A stretch of 64,000 nucleotides of DNA from Snodgrassella alvi wkB2. GTDB lineage: Bacteria > Pseudomonadota > Gammaproteobacteria > Burkholderiales > Neisseriaceae. Position 1 is the first letter of the stretch, and each line of letters starts with the position of its first letter. A model generated the notes under the pieces. The model searched no databases and was not told where the DNA came from. It saw nothing but the letters and a program-made list of their open reading frames with translations. The translations under genes and the position numbers were made by a program. The DNA is taken from the NCBI RefSeq assembly GCF_000600005.1, contig NZ_CP007446.1, forward strand, positions 1 to 64,000, in the 5' to 3' direction. Below, piece by piece: positions 24,163 to 33,453 of this stretch.

Positions 24163-24489
24163 ATGGATCTGGTGATTGAAGATTTGCAGCAGGGTACGGG
24201 TACGGAAGCTCAAAAGGGTAAGGAGATTACGGTACATTATACTGGTATGCTGGAAGACGGTACGGTGTTTGATTCCAGTGTTACCCGTCAGCAGCCGTTA
24301 ACATTTACTCTGGGTGCGGGTATGGTTATTGCCGGCTGGGATGAAGGATTTAATGGTATGAAGGTAGGCGGCAAACGCAAGCTGACTATTCCGCCGCATA
24401 TGGCTTATGGCAGCCGGGGTGCGGGTGGTGTGATTCCGCCTAATGCCACACTGATTTTTGATGTGGAATTGTTGCAGGTTGATGATTAA
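24163..24489 (+). CDS. FKBP-type peptidyl-prolyl cis-trans isomerase
   Basis: This 108-residue single-domain FKBP closely resembles the small Neisseria FKBP. It catalyses proline isomerisation and has the usual pocket segments VHYTGMLEDGTVFDSS, FTLGAGMVIAGWDEG (Trp of the pocket floor), GGKRKLTIPPHMAYG and GVIPPNATLIFDVELL. No signal peptide is present, so it is cytoplasmic. ATGs at 24157 and 24163 are in frame. AAGGA at 24149-24153 is three bases from the first and nine from the second, so I chose 24163. It stands alone, with a DUS-like hairpin terminator after it. Confidence 0.93.
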   Translation: MDLVIEDLQQGTGTEAQKGKEITVHYTGMLEDGTVFDSSVTRQQPLTFTLGAGMVIAGWDEGFNGMKVGGKRKLTIPPHMAYGSRGAGGVIPPNATLIFDVELLQVDD

Positions 24490-24510
24490 GCTGTTGCACG
24501 CTGATTTTGC

Positions 24511-24545
24511 TCAGGCAGCTGTTTCAGGCTGCCTGAACTGTTTTA
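24511..24545 (+). terminator. Terminator built from inverted uptake-sequence-like repeats
   Basis: TCAGGCAGC (24511-24519) pairs with GCTGCCTGA (24528-24536) and TTTT follows at 24541. The right arm, AGGCTGCCTGAA (24526-24537), equals a DNA uptake sequence variant I recall for Simonsiella-type Neisseriaceae. In this family, inverted uptake sequences commonly double as terminators. Confidence 0.7.
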
Positions 24546-24561
24546 ATAAGCAGGGATTCTG

Positions 24562-25938
24562 ATGATGGAAACTAATCCGACTATTGCTGCTATTGCGACT
24601 GCTCCGGGACGTGGTGGCGTAGGCGTAGTACGTTTATCCGGTAAAAATCTGTTGTCTCTGGCACAAAAATTAAGTGGTGGAAAAACACCGGTGCCGCGCA
24701 AAGTGATGTATACCGATTTTGTTGATGCGCAGGATGCGGTTATTGATAATGGTCTGTTGTTGTATTTTGCAGAGCCGGCCAGCTTTACCGGTGAAGATGT
24801 AATTGAGTTGCAGGGGCATGGCGGACCAGTGGTGTTGCAGATGCTATTGCAGCGCTGTCTGCAACTGGGTGCGCGGCTGGCAGAGCCAGGTGAATTTACT
24901 AAACGTGCCTTTTTAAATAATAAGCTGGATCTGGCGCAGGCTGAAAGTGTGGCTGATTTGATTGATGCTTCCAGTCAGTCGGCCGCACGGATGGCGGTAC
25001 GCAGTTTGAAGGGTGCTTTTTCTGAAGAAATTCACCGGCTGGTTGATGATCTGATTACTTTGCGTATGCTGGTAGAGGCAACTCTGGATTTTCCGGAGGA
25101 GGATATTGATTTTCTTCAGGCCGCAGATGCAAGCGGCAAGCTTAAGCAGTTACGTGACCGTCTGGACAAGGTATTACAGCATGCACAGCAAGGCGCACTG
25201 CTGCGTGAAGGAATGAATGCGGTACTGGTGGGTGCGCCTAATGTGGGTAAATCAAGCTTGCTTAATGCATTGGCTGGCGACGATATAGCCATTGTTACTG
25301 ATATCGCCGGTACAACCAGGGATACAGTAAGGGAACAGATTACTCTGGACGGGGTACCTGTCCATATTATTGATACAGCCGGTCTGCGTGAAACAGAAGA
25401 TGTGGTTGAACGTATTGGTATTGAGCGCAGTCAGCAGGCTGTACAGCAGGCAGATGTAGCGCTGATATTGATTGACCAGCGTGAAGGACTCAATGCCACT
25501 ACTGCGGCAATTCTGGCGCAGTTACCGGCCAGTTTGCACAAAATCGAAGTACACAACAAGATTGATTTAACAGGAGAAGCAGCCAGCTGGGTTTCACGTG
25601 AAACGGGAAAATTGCGGACATTCACGGATGCCGGTCAGGTCATTGCTTTGTCGGCCAGAACCGGTGAAGGGCTGGACTTATTGCGTCAGGCTTTATTGCA
25701 GCAGGTAGGCTGGCAGGGTGAGAGTGAAGGGCTTTTTCTGGCACGAACACGCCACATTCAGGCACTTGAACAGGCCAAAGAGGAGCTGTTAAATGCCAGT
25801 ATGTGTCAGGAAAATCAGATTGAATTGTTTGCAGAGCATTTGCGTCTGGCGCAGAATGCATTGAATGAGATTACTGGTGAATTCAGTGCCGATGATTTGC
25901 TGGGCGTGATATTCAGCCGTTTTTGTATCGGTAAATAA
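24562..25938 (+). CDS. mnmE: tRNA modification GTPase MnmE
   Basis: MnmE (458 residues) works with MnmG to install the (carboxymethyl)aminomethyl group at U34 of certain tRNAs. The N-terminal tetrahydrofolate-binding domain starts [21 protein letters not shown]. The inserted G domain shows [12 protein letters not shown] (G1), [10 protein letters not shown] (G2), DTAGL (G3), NKID (G4) and LSART (G5). The C-terminus ends FCIGK, with the catalytic Cys of the CIGK motif. ATG at 24562 and 24565 are adjacent. The codons for VSRETGK (25591-25604) contain a 14-bp core parS palindrome. Confidence 0.95.
   Translation: MMETNPTIAAIATAPGRGGVGVVRLSGKNLLSLAQKLSGGKTPVPRKVMYTDFVDAQDAVIDNGLLLYFAEPASFTGEDVIELQGHGGPVVLQMLLQRCLQLGARLAEPGEFTKRAFLNNKLDLAQAESVADLIDASSQSAARMAVRSLKGAFSEEIHRLVDDLITLRMLVEATLDFPEEDIDFLQAADASGKLKQLRDRLDKVLQHAQQGALLREGMNAVLVGAPNVGKSSLLNALAGDDIAIVTDIAGTTRDTVREQITLDGVPVHIIDTAGLRETEDVVERIGIERSQQAVQQADVALILIDQREGLNATTAAILAQLPASLHKIEVHNKIDLTGEAASWVSRETGKLRTFTDAGQVIALSARTGEGLDLLRQALLQQVGWQGESEGLFLARTRHIQALEQAKEELLNASMCQENQIELFAEHLRLAQNALNEITGEFSADDLLGVIFSRFCIGK
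25590..25605. other. parS-like site within mnmE (14 of 16)
   Basis: GGTTTCACGTGAAACG differs from the parS consensus only at the two outermost bases and keeps the whole 14-bp palindromic core. It lies about 22 kb from the perfect site at 3630. Origin-proximal chromosomes often carry several parS copies, some inside genes. Confidence 0.55.
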
Positions 25939-25965
25939 ATTTTACACAGTTATTACTACTAAATG

Positions 25966-26009
25966 AAAGCACTAACTATCACTTTTAACGGATAGTTAGT
26001 GCTTTTTTG
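25966..26009 (+). terminator. Intrinsic terminator after mnmE
   Basis: AAAGCACTAACTATC (25966-25980) pairs perfectly with GATAGTTAGTGCTTT (25991-26005) around a 10-base loop, followed by TTT. It may also serve the convergent DUF1653 gene. Confidence 0.9.
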
Positions 26010-26018
26010 TTTTAGTGG

Positions 26019-26228
26019 TTAAAGAGGCTGTATTAAAGCAAATCTTGGCACTGGTTGTCCGTCAACGCTTATGGTTTCATTAAACACGCTTTTGGGACGC
26101 ACCCAGGTTGAATAATCGCCGTACAGGCACTGGTAAATAACCAGTTCTTCTTCGGTTTCACTGTGGCGTGCTGTACCGGTAACCTGATAAAGCCTGCCTT
26201 TATAGTGCTGATAAATGCCTCGTTGCAT
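26019..26228 (-). CDS. DUF1653 family small protein
   Basis: The 69-residue protein matches the DUF1653 family of short bacterial proteins of unknown function. Characteristic are RGIYQHYKGRLYQV, ARHSETEEELVIYQ, LYGDYSTWVRP and the ending VPRFALIQ. An in-frame ATG five codons upstream (26243) exists, but AGGAA lies eight bases before the ATG at 26228 and nothing suitable precedes the other. No signal or membrane segment is present. Context (mnmE convergent, cysI divergent) gives no functional hint. Confidence 0.8.
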   Translation of the reverse strand: MQRGIYQHYKGRLYQVTGTARHSETEEELVIYQCLYGDYSTWVRPKSVFNETISVDGQPVPRFALIQPL

Positions 26229-26394
26229 AGGTATTTCCTGCATAGTCAGATACAGCCGGAGAGCGCCGGCTGTCAGAGGTGTTATAACTAAAATCTCTTT
26301 AATTACAACTCGGTATTCTTTTGGCTGAAAGCCGATTAATTATACAATGGTTTGAATGAATTATAACAAGATGCCATATTAAGGAATACTGTAA

Positions 26395-28164
26395 ATGAAT
26401 AATGACCCGCGAGCCAAAATGCCAGATGCACCATTGGCCGATAATGAACGGCTGAAAGGTGAAAGTAATTATTTATACGGGCAGATTGCTGCCGATTTAC
26501 ATGACGGGATTACCGGCGGGTTTAATGGTGATGATTTTCAGCTGATTCGTTTTCATGGTATGTACGAGCAGGATGACCGCGATGTCCGCGCTCAGCGACA
26601 GGCAGCCAGACTGGAACCGTTGAAAAATGTAATGATGCGCTGCCGTCTACCCGGCGGAATTATTACACCGAAACAATGGCTGGGAATCGATGAATTTGCT
26701 ACTGCACATACACTTTATGGCAGTATTCGTCTGACTACACGCCAGACATTTCAGTTTCATGGCGTGCTGAAACCTGATATTAAACCGATGCATCAGTGGC
26801 TGCATCAGCTCGGTCTGGATTCAATTGCTACCGCCGGTGATATTAATCGTAATGTGTTGTGCACCAGTAACCCCATTGAAAGCAGCTTGCATCGTGAAGC
26901 CTATGAGTGGGCGTGTAAGATTTCTGAGCATTTACTGCCGCGAACACATGCTTATGCTGATATCTGGCTGGATGGTGAAAAGGTGCTTAGTTCAGAACCG
27001 GCTGCACCATTGTCAGATGGCGTGAGTAATGATGCGGTCGAACCGATCAACGGTAAGACTTATTTGCCACGTAAATTTAAAACTGCTCTGGTTATTCCGC
27101 CTCTGAATGATGTGGATTTACATGCCAATGATTTGAATTTTGTCGCCATTGGTGAGGGCGGTCATCTTGTTGGTTTTAATGTACTGGTAGGCGGCGGGCT
27201 GTCTATTGATCATGGTAATCAGCGTACGTTCCCGAATACTGCTAAGGATTTTGGTTTTATTCCGGTGGAGCAGGCTGTACGCTGTGCTGAGGCTGTGGTT
27301 ACTACTCAGCGCGACTGGGGTAATCGCAGTGATCGCAAAAATGCACGTACACGTTACACTTTGCAGCGTGTAGGCGTAGAAGTATTTAAGGAGGAGGTTG
27401 AACGCCGGCAGGGTTTTAAATTTGCTGCCAGTCGCTCTTATGGACTCACTGAACGCGGTGATCGCATTGGCTGGGTACAAGGGGAAGACGAACGCTGGCA
27501 TCTGACCTTATTTATTGAAAACGGCCGTTTACTTGACTATCCTGACCGGCCGCTGAAAACCGGTATGCGTGAATTAGCCAGAATTCATAAAGGCGATTTC
27601 CGCCTGACAGCCAATCAGAATGTGATTATTGCCGGTGTGCATGCTGAAGATAAGGATGAAATTGAACGGATTGCCCGTAAATATAAACTCATTGACGATG
27701 AAATCACGGAACAGCGTAAAAACAGTATGGCCTGTGTGGCTTTTCCAACCTGTCCGCTGGCGATGGCTGAATCTGAACGGTTTTTATCCGGTTTCATTGA
27801 TCAGGTCGATGCGCTTATGGCGCAATATGGTTTGTCTAAGGAGCATATTATTCTGCGGGTAACCGGTTGTCCGAATAACTGCGGCCGTGCGTTACTGGCC
27901 GAAATCGGGCTGATAGGCAAAGCAGTCGGCCGTTATAATCTGTACGTTGGCGGTAACCGGGCTGGCACGCGTATTCCGCGTTTGTTCCGCGAGAATATTA
28001 CAGTTGATGAAGTGCTGGCTATCTTGCAGGATTGGATTGCGCGCTGGGCACAGGAGCGTAATAATGCTGAGGATTTTGGTGATTTTGCTATTCGTACCGG
28101 TATTGTTAAACCGGTAGTAGATGCCGCAGTAGATTTCTGGGATGCAGATAAAGTTTCAGTGTAA
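26395..28164 (+). CDS. cysI: Sulfite reductase hemoprotein beta subunit
   Basis: CysI (589 residues) carries siroheme and a 4Fe-4S cluster and reduces sulfite to sulfide in assimilatory cysteine synthesis. The cluster cysteines are visible in [15 protein letters not shown] (about 444-458) and [15 protein letters not shown] (about 489-503). The two duplicated ferredoxin-like halves with [10 protein letters not shown] and [11 protein letters not shown] are also clear. Length is normal. Its NADPH-flavoprotein partner CysJ is not adjacent here, unlike many genomes; a sulfate-binding lipoprotein gene lies next, convergent. A perfect hairpin terminator follows. Confidence 0.92.
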   Translation: MNNDPRAKMPDAPLADNERLKGESNYLYGQIAADLHDGITGGFNGDDFQLIRFHGMYEQDDRDVRAQRQAARLEPLKNVMMRCRLPGGIITPKQWLGIDEFATAHTLYGSIRLTTRQTFQFHGVLKPDIKPMHQWLHQLGLDSIATAGDINRNVLCTSNPIESSLHREAYEWACKISEHLLPRTHAYADIWLDGEKVLSSEPAAPLSDGVSNDAVEPINGKTYLPRKFKTALVIPPLNDVDLHANDLNFVAIGEGGHLVGFNVLVGGGLSIDHGNQRTFPNTAKDFGFIPVEQAVRCAEAVVTTQRDWGNRSDRKNARTRYTLQRVGVEVFKEEVERRQGFKFAASRSYGLTERGDRIGWVQGEDERWHLTLFIENGRLLDYPDRPLKTGMRELARIHKGDFRLTANQNVIIAGVHAEDKDEIERIARKYKLIDDEITEQRKNSMACVAFPTCPLAMAESERFLSGFIDQVDALMAQYGLSKEHIILRVTGCPNNCGRALLAEIGLIGKAVGRYNLYVGGNRAGTRIPRLFRENITVDEVLAILQDWIARWAQERNNAEDFGDFAIRTGIVKPVVDAAVDFWDADKVSV

Positions 28165-28202
28165 ACGACTAATCAGAAAAGAGAAATTTCTGTGATTTAA
28201 GT

Positions 28203-28244
28203 AAATAGTCCGGATACTTGATAACAGGTCCGGACTATTTTATA
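28203..28244. terminator. Bidirectional terminator between cysI and the sulfate-binding gene
   Basis: AAATAGTCCGGA (28203-28214) pairs with TCCGGACTATTT (28229-28240), flanked by A- and T-rich ends. Confidence 0.85.
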
Positions 28245-28258
28245 TCTATGGTGTCAGA

Positions 28259-29278
28259 TTACGGCTGCTGATTGGCATAAATCTGATCAAATATACCGCC
28301 ATCGCTGAAAAAGCGTTGTTGAGCTTCTTTCCAGCCACCAAATTCTTTATCAATGGTCACCAGTTGCAGGCTGGGAAACTGGTGCCGGTATTCTGCCATG
28401 ATTTTTGGATTCACCGGTCTGAAATAACTTTGTGCTATCAGACGCTGGGCACTGTCGCTATACAAATATTGCAGATAGGCAGTGGCCAGCCGGCGTTTAT
28501 CCGGGGTAAGAACATTACTGTCAACAACGGCTACTGGCGGTTCACATAAAATTGAAAGTGACGGTGTGACGATTTCAAATTCGTCAGGAGACTGCTTGAG
28601 TGCCAGTCTGGCTTCATTTTCCCATGCCAGTAATACATCGCCGAGCTGGCGGTGGGTAAAGGTGATGGTAGCGGCACGTGCTCCGGTGTCCATCATGGGT
28701 ACATGCCGGAGTAAAGCCTGCAGATATGCCTGAGCACTGGCATCACTACCGTTTGGCTGATGCTTCGCCCAAGCCCATGCAGCGAGAAAATTCCAGCGTG
28801 CACCACCGGATGTTTTAGGATTAGGTGTGATAATCTGAACATTGTTATGAATCAGATCTCCCCAGTCGCGGATGTGTTTGGGATTGCCCTTACGCACCAG
28901 AAAAACAATGGTAGAGGTATAGGGGGTGCTGTTATGGGGTAAACGCTGCTGCCAGTCCGGTTGCAGTAATGTTTTTTTGCCACGGTTCAGAGCATTGATG
29001 TCTCCGGCCAGTGCAAGTGTGACCACATCGGCTTTAAGACCATTCTGTACAGCAATAGCCTGTTTACCGGAACCTCCGTTGGACTGGCGGATATGCACTT
29101 TCTGACCGGTTTGCTGATACCAGTAGTTTTCAAAATCAGTATTGTAGTGCTGATACAATTCACGTGTAGCATCGTAGGAAGCATTCAGCAGAGTTGCTCT
29201 GCTGCCGGAGTTGTTATCGCAAGATGTCAGACCTGCAATTATTGCTGCCAGCAGACCGTAGCGCCAGAATATATTCAT
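28259..29278 (-). CDS. sbp: Sulfate/thiosulfate ABC transporter substrate-binding lipoprotein
   Basis: The 339-residue protein is a periplasmic sulfate- or thiosulfate-binding component (Sbp/CysP family). Family segments include LLNASYDATRELY, RQSNGGSGKQAIAV, ADVVTLALAGDINAL, ITPNPKTSGGARWNFLAAWAWA and LLAWENEARLAL. The N-terminus MNIFWRYGLLAAIIAGLTSC ends in a lipobox with Cys20, so the protein is probably a lipoprotein instead of the freely soluble form known from enterics. No permease or ATPase genes (cysT, cysW, cysA) are beside it; they must be elsewhere. It is convergent with cysI, consistent with a sulfur-assimilation neighbourhood. Confidence 0.9.
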   Translation of the reverse strand: MNIFWRYGLLAAIIAGLTSCDNNSGSRATLLNASYDATRELYQHYNTDFENYWYQQTGQKVHIRQSNGGSGKQAIAVQNGLKADVVTLALAGDINALNRGKKTLLQPDWQQRLPHNSTPYTSTIVFLVRKGNPKHIRDWGDLIHNNVQIITPNPKTSGGARWNFLAAWAWAKHQPNGSDASAQAYLQALLRHVPMMDTGARAATITFTHRQLGDVLLAWENEARLALKQSPDEFEIVTPSLSILCEPPVAVVDSNVLTPDKRRLATAYLQYLYSDSAQRLIAQSYFRPVNPKIMAEYRHQFPSLQLVTIDKEFGGWKEAQQRFFSDGGIFDQIYANQQP

Positions 29279-29489
29279 GCCGGAAAATAGGTTTTAGACG
29301 ATGTTTTAATGTAGCAATGCTGATGCGGGTACGGAAATACTGTTTTTTTGTTTCTTTATAACCAAAAGCAAGATAGCAGTCTGATAATCAGATGGAATGT
29401 AAGCAGTGGGGGCTGTGAATTTGAAAAAGTTGGCTTAGGCTGTTATAAACCGCTTTTAATTTTTTTATCTGTTTAATTGAGAAAGTTAC

Positions 29490-30782
29490 ATGAAGAGCCG
29501 GAATGCAGATGTTGCAGCTGAACAAAAGCTGTTAACACGGGAAGATGTGCGTACGCTGATGCTGTCATCCTTTGGCGGGGCGCTGGAATTTTATGATTTT
29601 GTCATTTATGTTTTTTATGCCAAAGTGCTGTCTGAACTGTTTTTTCCGGCAGGTTTAAATCCATTCTGGGCGCTGCTGAATACTTACGGAATTTTTGCTG
29701 CCGGTTATCTGTTTCGTCCTCTGGGCGGTATTGTAATGGCGCATTTTGGTGATTTGTTCGGGCGCAAACGTTTGTTTGCTTTGTCTATTATGATGATGGC
29801 TTTACCTACGTTGTGTCTGGGTCTGATGCCTACTTTTGCTACTATCGGCTATGCAGCTCCTATACTGCTATTAGTATTACGCATGATACAGGGTGTGGCT
29901 ATTGGCGGAGAAATTCCGGCAGCCTGGACTTTTGTGTCTGAACATGTACCTGAAAAACGTATTGGTATGGCAAATGGTTTTCTCACAGGCGGGTTGTCGC
30001 TGGGAATATTACTGGGCTCTCTGATTGCGCTGGGTATGGCAAAACTTTTCAGTAGTGAAGCTATTTTGAACGGAGCATGGCGCATACCTTTTATTATTGG
30101 CGGGCTGTTTGGGCTGCTGACTCTGTATTTACGCAGCTATTTGCATGAAACGCCGGTTTTCAAAGCAATGCAGCAACGCAAGGAGCTGGTAACGGAAATG
30201 CCAGTTAAAGTTCTGGTTTCTAAACATAAAACTGCTGTATCTATCGGCATGCTGCTTACCTGGTTTCTGACTGGCTGTATTGTGGTGATTTTGCTGGCTA
30301 TGCCGCAGTTATTAACCGGTAGTTTCGGATTTTCCAGTACGCAAGCATTTGAAATGCAGAGTATGGCTATTGTGATGCAAATGCTGGGCTGTGTGATTTA
30401 TGGTTTGCTGGCTGATCGGCTGGGTACCGGACGGGTACTGATTGGCGGAATTGTGTTTACAGGTGTAATGACAGCGTTATTTTATCCGGCACTGGGCAAA
30501 TACAGTGATAGCCTGATTTTTATTCTGTACCTGTTGCTGGGGTTGGCTGCTGGTGTGGCCGGTATTGTTTCAGCTGCCATGATACGAATGTTTCCGCCGG
30601 CTATACGGTTTACAGGGATTTCTTTTTCCTACAATGTGGCTTACGCTATTGTCGGCGGTTTAACCTTGCCTCTGGTGCAGTGGTTAAGCCGTTTTAGTCC
30701 GATTGGCGCAATGTATTATATTCTGCCTTTATGTGTAGTAGGTATACTGGCTGCCGGAGTATTTCAAAGTCGTTACCGGTGA
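29490..30782 (+). CDS. MFS transporter, metabolite:H+ symporter (MHS) family
   Basis: The 430-residue protein shows about twelve hydrophobic segments and the MHS/ProP-like signatures: SSFGGALEFYDFVIYVFYA in TM1, FRPLGGIVMAHFGDLFGRKR between TM2 and TM3, RMIQGVAIGGEIPAAWTFVSEH in TM4-5. It is an inner-membrane proton-coupled symporter for a small organic solute, with relatives moving proline/betaine, citrate, shikimate or alpha-ketoglutarate. The substrate cannot be assigned. Single-gene unit; a strong bidirectional terminator follows. Confidence 0.88.
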   Translation: MKSRNADVAAEQKLLTREDVRTLMLSSFGGALEFYDFVIYVFYAKVLSELFFPAGLNPFWALLNTYGIFAAGYLFRPLGGIVMAHFGDLFGRKRLFALSIMMMALPTLCLGLMPTFATIGYAAPILLLVLRMIQGVAIGGEIPAAWTFVSEHVPEKRIGMANGFLTGGLSLGILLGSLIALGMAKLFSSEAILNGAWRIPFIIGGLFGLLTLYLRSYLHETPVFKAMQQRKELVTEMPVKVLVSKHKTAVSIGMLLTWFLTGCIVVILLAMPQLLTGSFGFSSTQAFEMQSMAIVMQMLGCVIYGLLADRLGTGRVLIGGIVFTGVMTALFYPALGKYSDSLIFILYLLLGLAAGVAGIVSAAMIRMFPPAIRFTGISFSYNVAYAIVGGLTLPLVQWLSRFSPIGAMYYILPLCVVGILAAGVFQSRYR

Positions 30783-30810
30783 TGCTGTAGCTGCATCGTA
30801 ACAGATATAA

Positions 30811-30863
30811 AAAAGCTGCTTTATCCGCAAGTATATATTGCATCGGGATAAAGCAGCTTTTTG
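30811..30863. terminator. Strong bidirectional terminator between MHS transporter and secB
   Basis: A 16-bp perfect stem: AAAAGCTGCTTTATCC (30811-30826) with GGATAAAGCAGCTTTT (30846-30861), T-rich on both exit sides. Serves the plus-strand transporter and minus-strand secB. Confidence 0.92.
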
Positions 30864-30877
30864 TCTATAATTCTATA

Positions 30878-31342
30878 TCAGGCATTGCCGGCGTTAGCCT
30901 GTTCAGCCTGATACATAGCTTCGAAATTGATCGGAGCCAGCATTACCGGTGGGAAGCCGGAACGTGTAATGGTATTAGATACAGTTTCACGTGCATAAGG
31001 GAATAGAATATTCGGAGCAGCTACAGCCAGCAGCAGTTCTACATCCTCATCCGGGATGTTGGCAATGCGGAAGATACCGCTTTGTGCCACTTCATTCAGA
31101 AACAATACACGTTCTTCAGTCATTTTTGCAGTAACAGTAACAGTTACTGTTACATTATAAAATTCATCTTCCAGTTTTTCAGAAGCAGAAGTAACACGCA
31201 TTTCAATTTGAGGTTCTCCGCTTTCCAAAAAGATCTGTGGCGCATGCGGTACTTCCAGTGATAAATCTTTCAGATAAATTTTTTCAATACTGAATACCGG
31301 TTGTTGTGAGGTTTGTTCTGGTGTTTTTTCTTTTTTGCTCAT
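30878..31342 (-). CDS. secB: Protein-export chaperone SecB
   Basis: SecB (154 residues) is the cytoplasmic tetrameric chaperone that keeps presecretory proteins unfolded and delivers them to SecA. It shows [19 protein letters not shown] and IFLES, then VTVTVTAK, the segment [18 protein letters not shown] and the C-terminal [16 protein letters not shown], all typical. The stretch encoding VTVTVTVTA is internally repetitive and locally palindromic in DNA, which is probably incidental. It lies 86 bp downstream of grxC on the same strand, the grxC-secB order common in proteobacteria. Confidence 0.95.
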   Translation of the reverse strand: MSKKEKTPEQTSQQPVFSIEKIYLKDLSLEVPHAPQIFLESGEPQIEMRVTSASEKLEDEFYNVTVTVTVTAKMTEERVLFLNEVAQSGIFRIANIPDEDVELLLAVAAPNILFPYARETVSNTITRSGFPPVMLAPINFEAMYQAEQANAGNA

Positions 31343-31428
31343 GCTTTTCTTTCAACAAGGGAATAAAATTAATATTGCGGATTTCATCTGGTTGTACCGG
31401 ATGAAAAGTGAAAAAAGATAGTACGTGC

Positions 31429-31686
31429 TTAACCTGCGAGCAGAGCGTCTAGTTTACCTGCTTGATTCAAAGCATTCAAATCATCAAAGCCGCCGACATG
31501 TACCTCACCGATATAAATCTGCGGAACAGTCCGGCGGCCGGTACGCTGCATCATCTGCTCTCGGATTTGCGCATCCGTATCAATCCGGATCTCATTGATA
31601 TCGGTTACACCTTTTTGTTTGAGTAATGCTTTGGCCATCTGGCAATAAGGGCATACCCCGGTGGTATACATGGTAATCGGTTGCAT
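31429..31686 (-). CDS. grxC: Glutaredoxin 3
   Basis: The 85-residue glutaredoxin has the dithiol active site CPYC (residues 12-15) in YTTGVCPYCQMAKALL, the cis-proline segment RRTVPQIYIG and the GSH-binding end HVGGFDDLNAL. It reduces disulfides with glutathione in the cytoplasm. It precedes secB in one minus-strand unit, divergent from ftsE. Confidence 0.95.
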   Translation of the reverse strand: MQPITMYTTGVCPYCQMAKALLKQKGVTDINEIRIDTDAQIREQMMQRTGRRTVPQIYIGEVHVGGFDDLNALNQAGKLDALLAG

Positions 31687-31829
31687 TGCAGTTTCCTTGG
31701 TTGCATACAGATATAGTTAGAAAAGGGTAGCATACCGCGAACTGGAGATACTGAACAGGTGCAGGCTTTCTTTGGCAGTATGCTGCGGTATAATTGATCA
31801 ATATTCATATAACAAACGGACATGTAGAG

Positions 31830-32483
31830 ATGATTCGTTTTGAGCAGGTTTCAAAAACGTATCCCGGCGGTTTTACTGCCCTGAAAAACCTGAGTTTTTC
31901 TATCAGCAAAGGTGAAATGATTTTTATTGCAGGCCATTCCGGTGCGGGTAAGTCAACGATTCTTAAACTGATCAGCGGTATCGTTAAACCTACTAAGGGC
32001 AAGGTATGGCTGAATAATCAGGATTTGGGGCGATTAAATGATAACCAGCTCGGTTATTTGCGTCAGCATATCGGTATCGTTTTTCAGGATCATAAATTAT
32101 TATTTGACCGCAATGTGTTGCAAAATGTGATGTTACCTCTGCGTATCACCGGTTATGAGCGTAAACAGGCTGAGCGGCGGGCGCGGATAGCGATTGAAAA
32201 AGTTGGTCTGAGCGGACGTGAACTGGCTGATCCGATTACTTTGTCCGGCGGCGAGCAGCAGCGGTTGTGTATTGCGCGTGCTGTGGTACATCAGCCCAGC
32301 CTGCTGATTGCAGATGAACCGTCTGCCAATCTGGACAGAGCCTATGCACTGGATATTATGGAATTGTTTAAAACATTTCATGAGGCCGGTACTACGATTA
32401 TGGTGGCAGCACATGATGAAACATTAATGGCAGACTATGGACACCGTATTATCCGCTTACAGGAAGGCAGGTTATACGCATGA
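31830..32483 (+). CDS. ftsE: Cell division ATP-binding protein FtsE
   Basis: FtsE (217 residues) is the ATPase of the FtsEX complex, which activates peptidoglycan hydrolases at the septum. It shows Walker A GHSGAGKST, Q-loop IVFQDHKLL, signature LSGGEQQR, Walker B LLIADEPSANLD and the H-loop in VAAHDE. The frame is open for twelve codons upstream, but family members start at MIRFEQVSKTYPGG, so I place the start at 31830. It overlaps ftsX by four bases (ATGA). Confidence 0.94.
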   Translation: MIRFEQVSKTYPGGFTALKNLSFSISKGEMIFIAGHSGAGKSTILKLISGIVKPTKGKVWLNNQDLGRLNDNQLGYLRQHIGIVFQDHKLLFDRNVLQNVMLPLRITGYERKQAERRARIAIEKVGLSGRELADPITLSGGEQQRLCIARAVVHQPSLLIADEPSANLDRAYALDIMELFKTFHEAGTTIMVAAHDETLMADYGHRIIRLQEGRLYA

Positions 32484-33391
32484 TCCAGTTTATTTCTCTG
32501 CATAAAGAAGCAGCATGCAAGGCATTACGTCAATTACTGCGTCAGCCGGTAGCAACCCTGCTGATTTTACTTATGCTGGCCATTGCCATGACTTTACCGC
32601 TGGCTCTGTATCTGGGTGTACAGAGCGGTCAGCAGGTACTGGGGCAGATGAATGAAGTGCCCACTATGACACTTTATATGCAGATTAATGCCACAGCCAA
32701 TGATAATCATACCGTTGAAAAAGCCTTAAAGGCCAATAAACAACTTGAAAAAGTAGTATTTGTGAGTAAACAGCAAGGGCTGGAAGAGTTGCAGCGCAGC
32801 ATGGGTAATCAGGATTTGGTTTCAATGCTTGACAGTAACCCTCTGCCGGATGCATTCACGGTTACACCGCAGGCAGGTTCGCCGGAAGAACTGACTGCCT
32901 TACAGACTCAGCTTGAGCAATTACCTATGGTTGAAAGCGTAAAAATGGATGCTGAGTGGATGCAGACGCTGTATCAGATTAATCAGTTTATTCATCAGTT
33001 GTTGTGGTTTCTGGCCATTACACTGGGTCTGGCTTTTGCTCTGGTTGCTTACAATACTATCCGGTTACAAATTCTCAGCCATCGGGAAGAAATCGAAATT
33101 ACCAAACTGCTGGGCGCTCCGGCATCATTTATCCGCCGGCCGTTTCTGTATCTGGCTATCTGGCAGAGCCTGCTGGCTGCGGCAATCAGCATTGGTTTGT
33201 GTTACTGGCTTAACTATCAGACCCAGCCTTTACTTAGTGCGATTTTGCAGCCGTATGGCGTGCATGTTGTCTGGCGTTTTTTCAATCTATGGGAAATACT
33301 GGCTATTATGCTGGTAGTCTGCGGATTGGGTATGCTGGGCGCATGGCTGGCTACGCGTCAGCATTTGCTTAGCTTTAAATCAGTACGGTAA
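32480..33391 (+). CDS. ftsX: Cell division protein FtsX
   Basis: FtsX (303 residues) is the membrane partner of FtsE. A first membrane segment (about 25-45, LLILLMLAIAMTLPLALYLG) is followed by a periplasmic domain (about 46-165) that contacts hydrolase activators. Three further membrane segments lie near 170-195, 225-245 and 270-292. A cytoplasmic coupling segment, SHREEIEITKLLGAP, is typical. It is translationally coupled to ftsE and followed by a perfect terminator. Confidence 0.93.
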   Translation: MIQFISLHKEAACKALRQLLRQPVATLLILLMLAIAMTLPLALYLGVQSGQQVLGQMNEVPTMTLYMQINATANDNHTVEKALKANKQLEKVVFVSKQQGLEELQRSMGNQDLVSMLDSNPLPDAFTVTPQAGSPEELTALQTQLEQLPMVESVKMDAEWMQTLYQINQFIHQLLWFLAITLGLAFALVAYNTIRLQILSHREEIEITKLLGAPASFIRRPFLYLAIWQSLLAAAISIGLCYWLNYQTQPLLSAILQPYGVHVVWRFFNLWEILAIMLVVCGLGMLGAWLATRQHLLSFKSVR

Positions 33392-33424
33392 AAAATTATC
33401 CCCGCAAATAGCGGGGATAATTTT
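33392..33424. terminator. Terminator after ftsEX
   Basis: AAAATTATCCCCGC (33392-33405) pairs with GCGGGGATAATTTT (33411-33424), loop AAATA. Symmetric A/T flanks also suit the convergent aroG. Confidence 0.92.
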
Positions 33425-33453
33425 AAGGAACCACTCATTAGTGTCGATACTGT

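Noticed and set aside
30983-30998. AGTTTCACGTGCATAA in secB as a third parS
   Set aside because: Only 12 of 16 bases fit and one half of the palindrome is lost.
31130-31160. Palindromic GTAACAG/CTGTTAC stretch in secB as an operator
   Set aside because: It is explained by the VTVTVTVT codons inside the gene; no independent sign of regulation.
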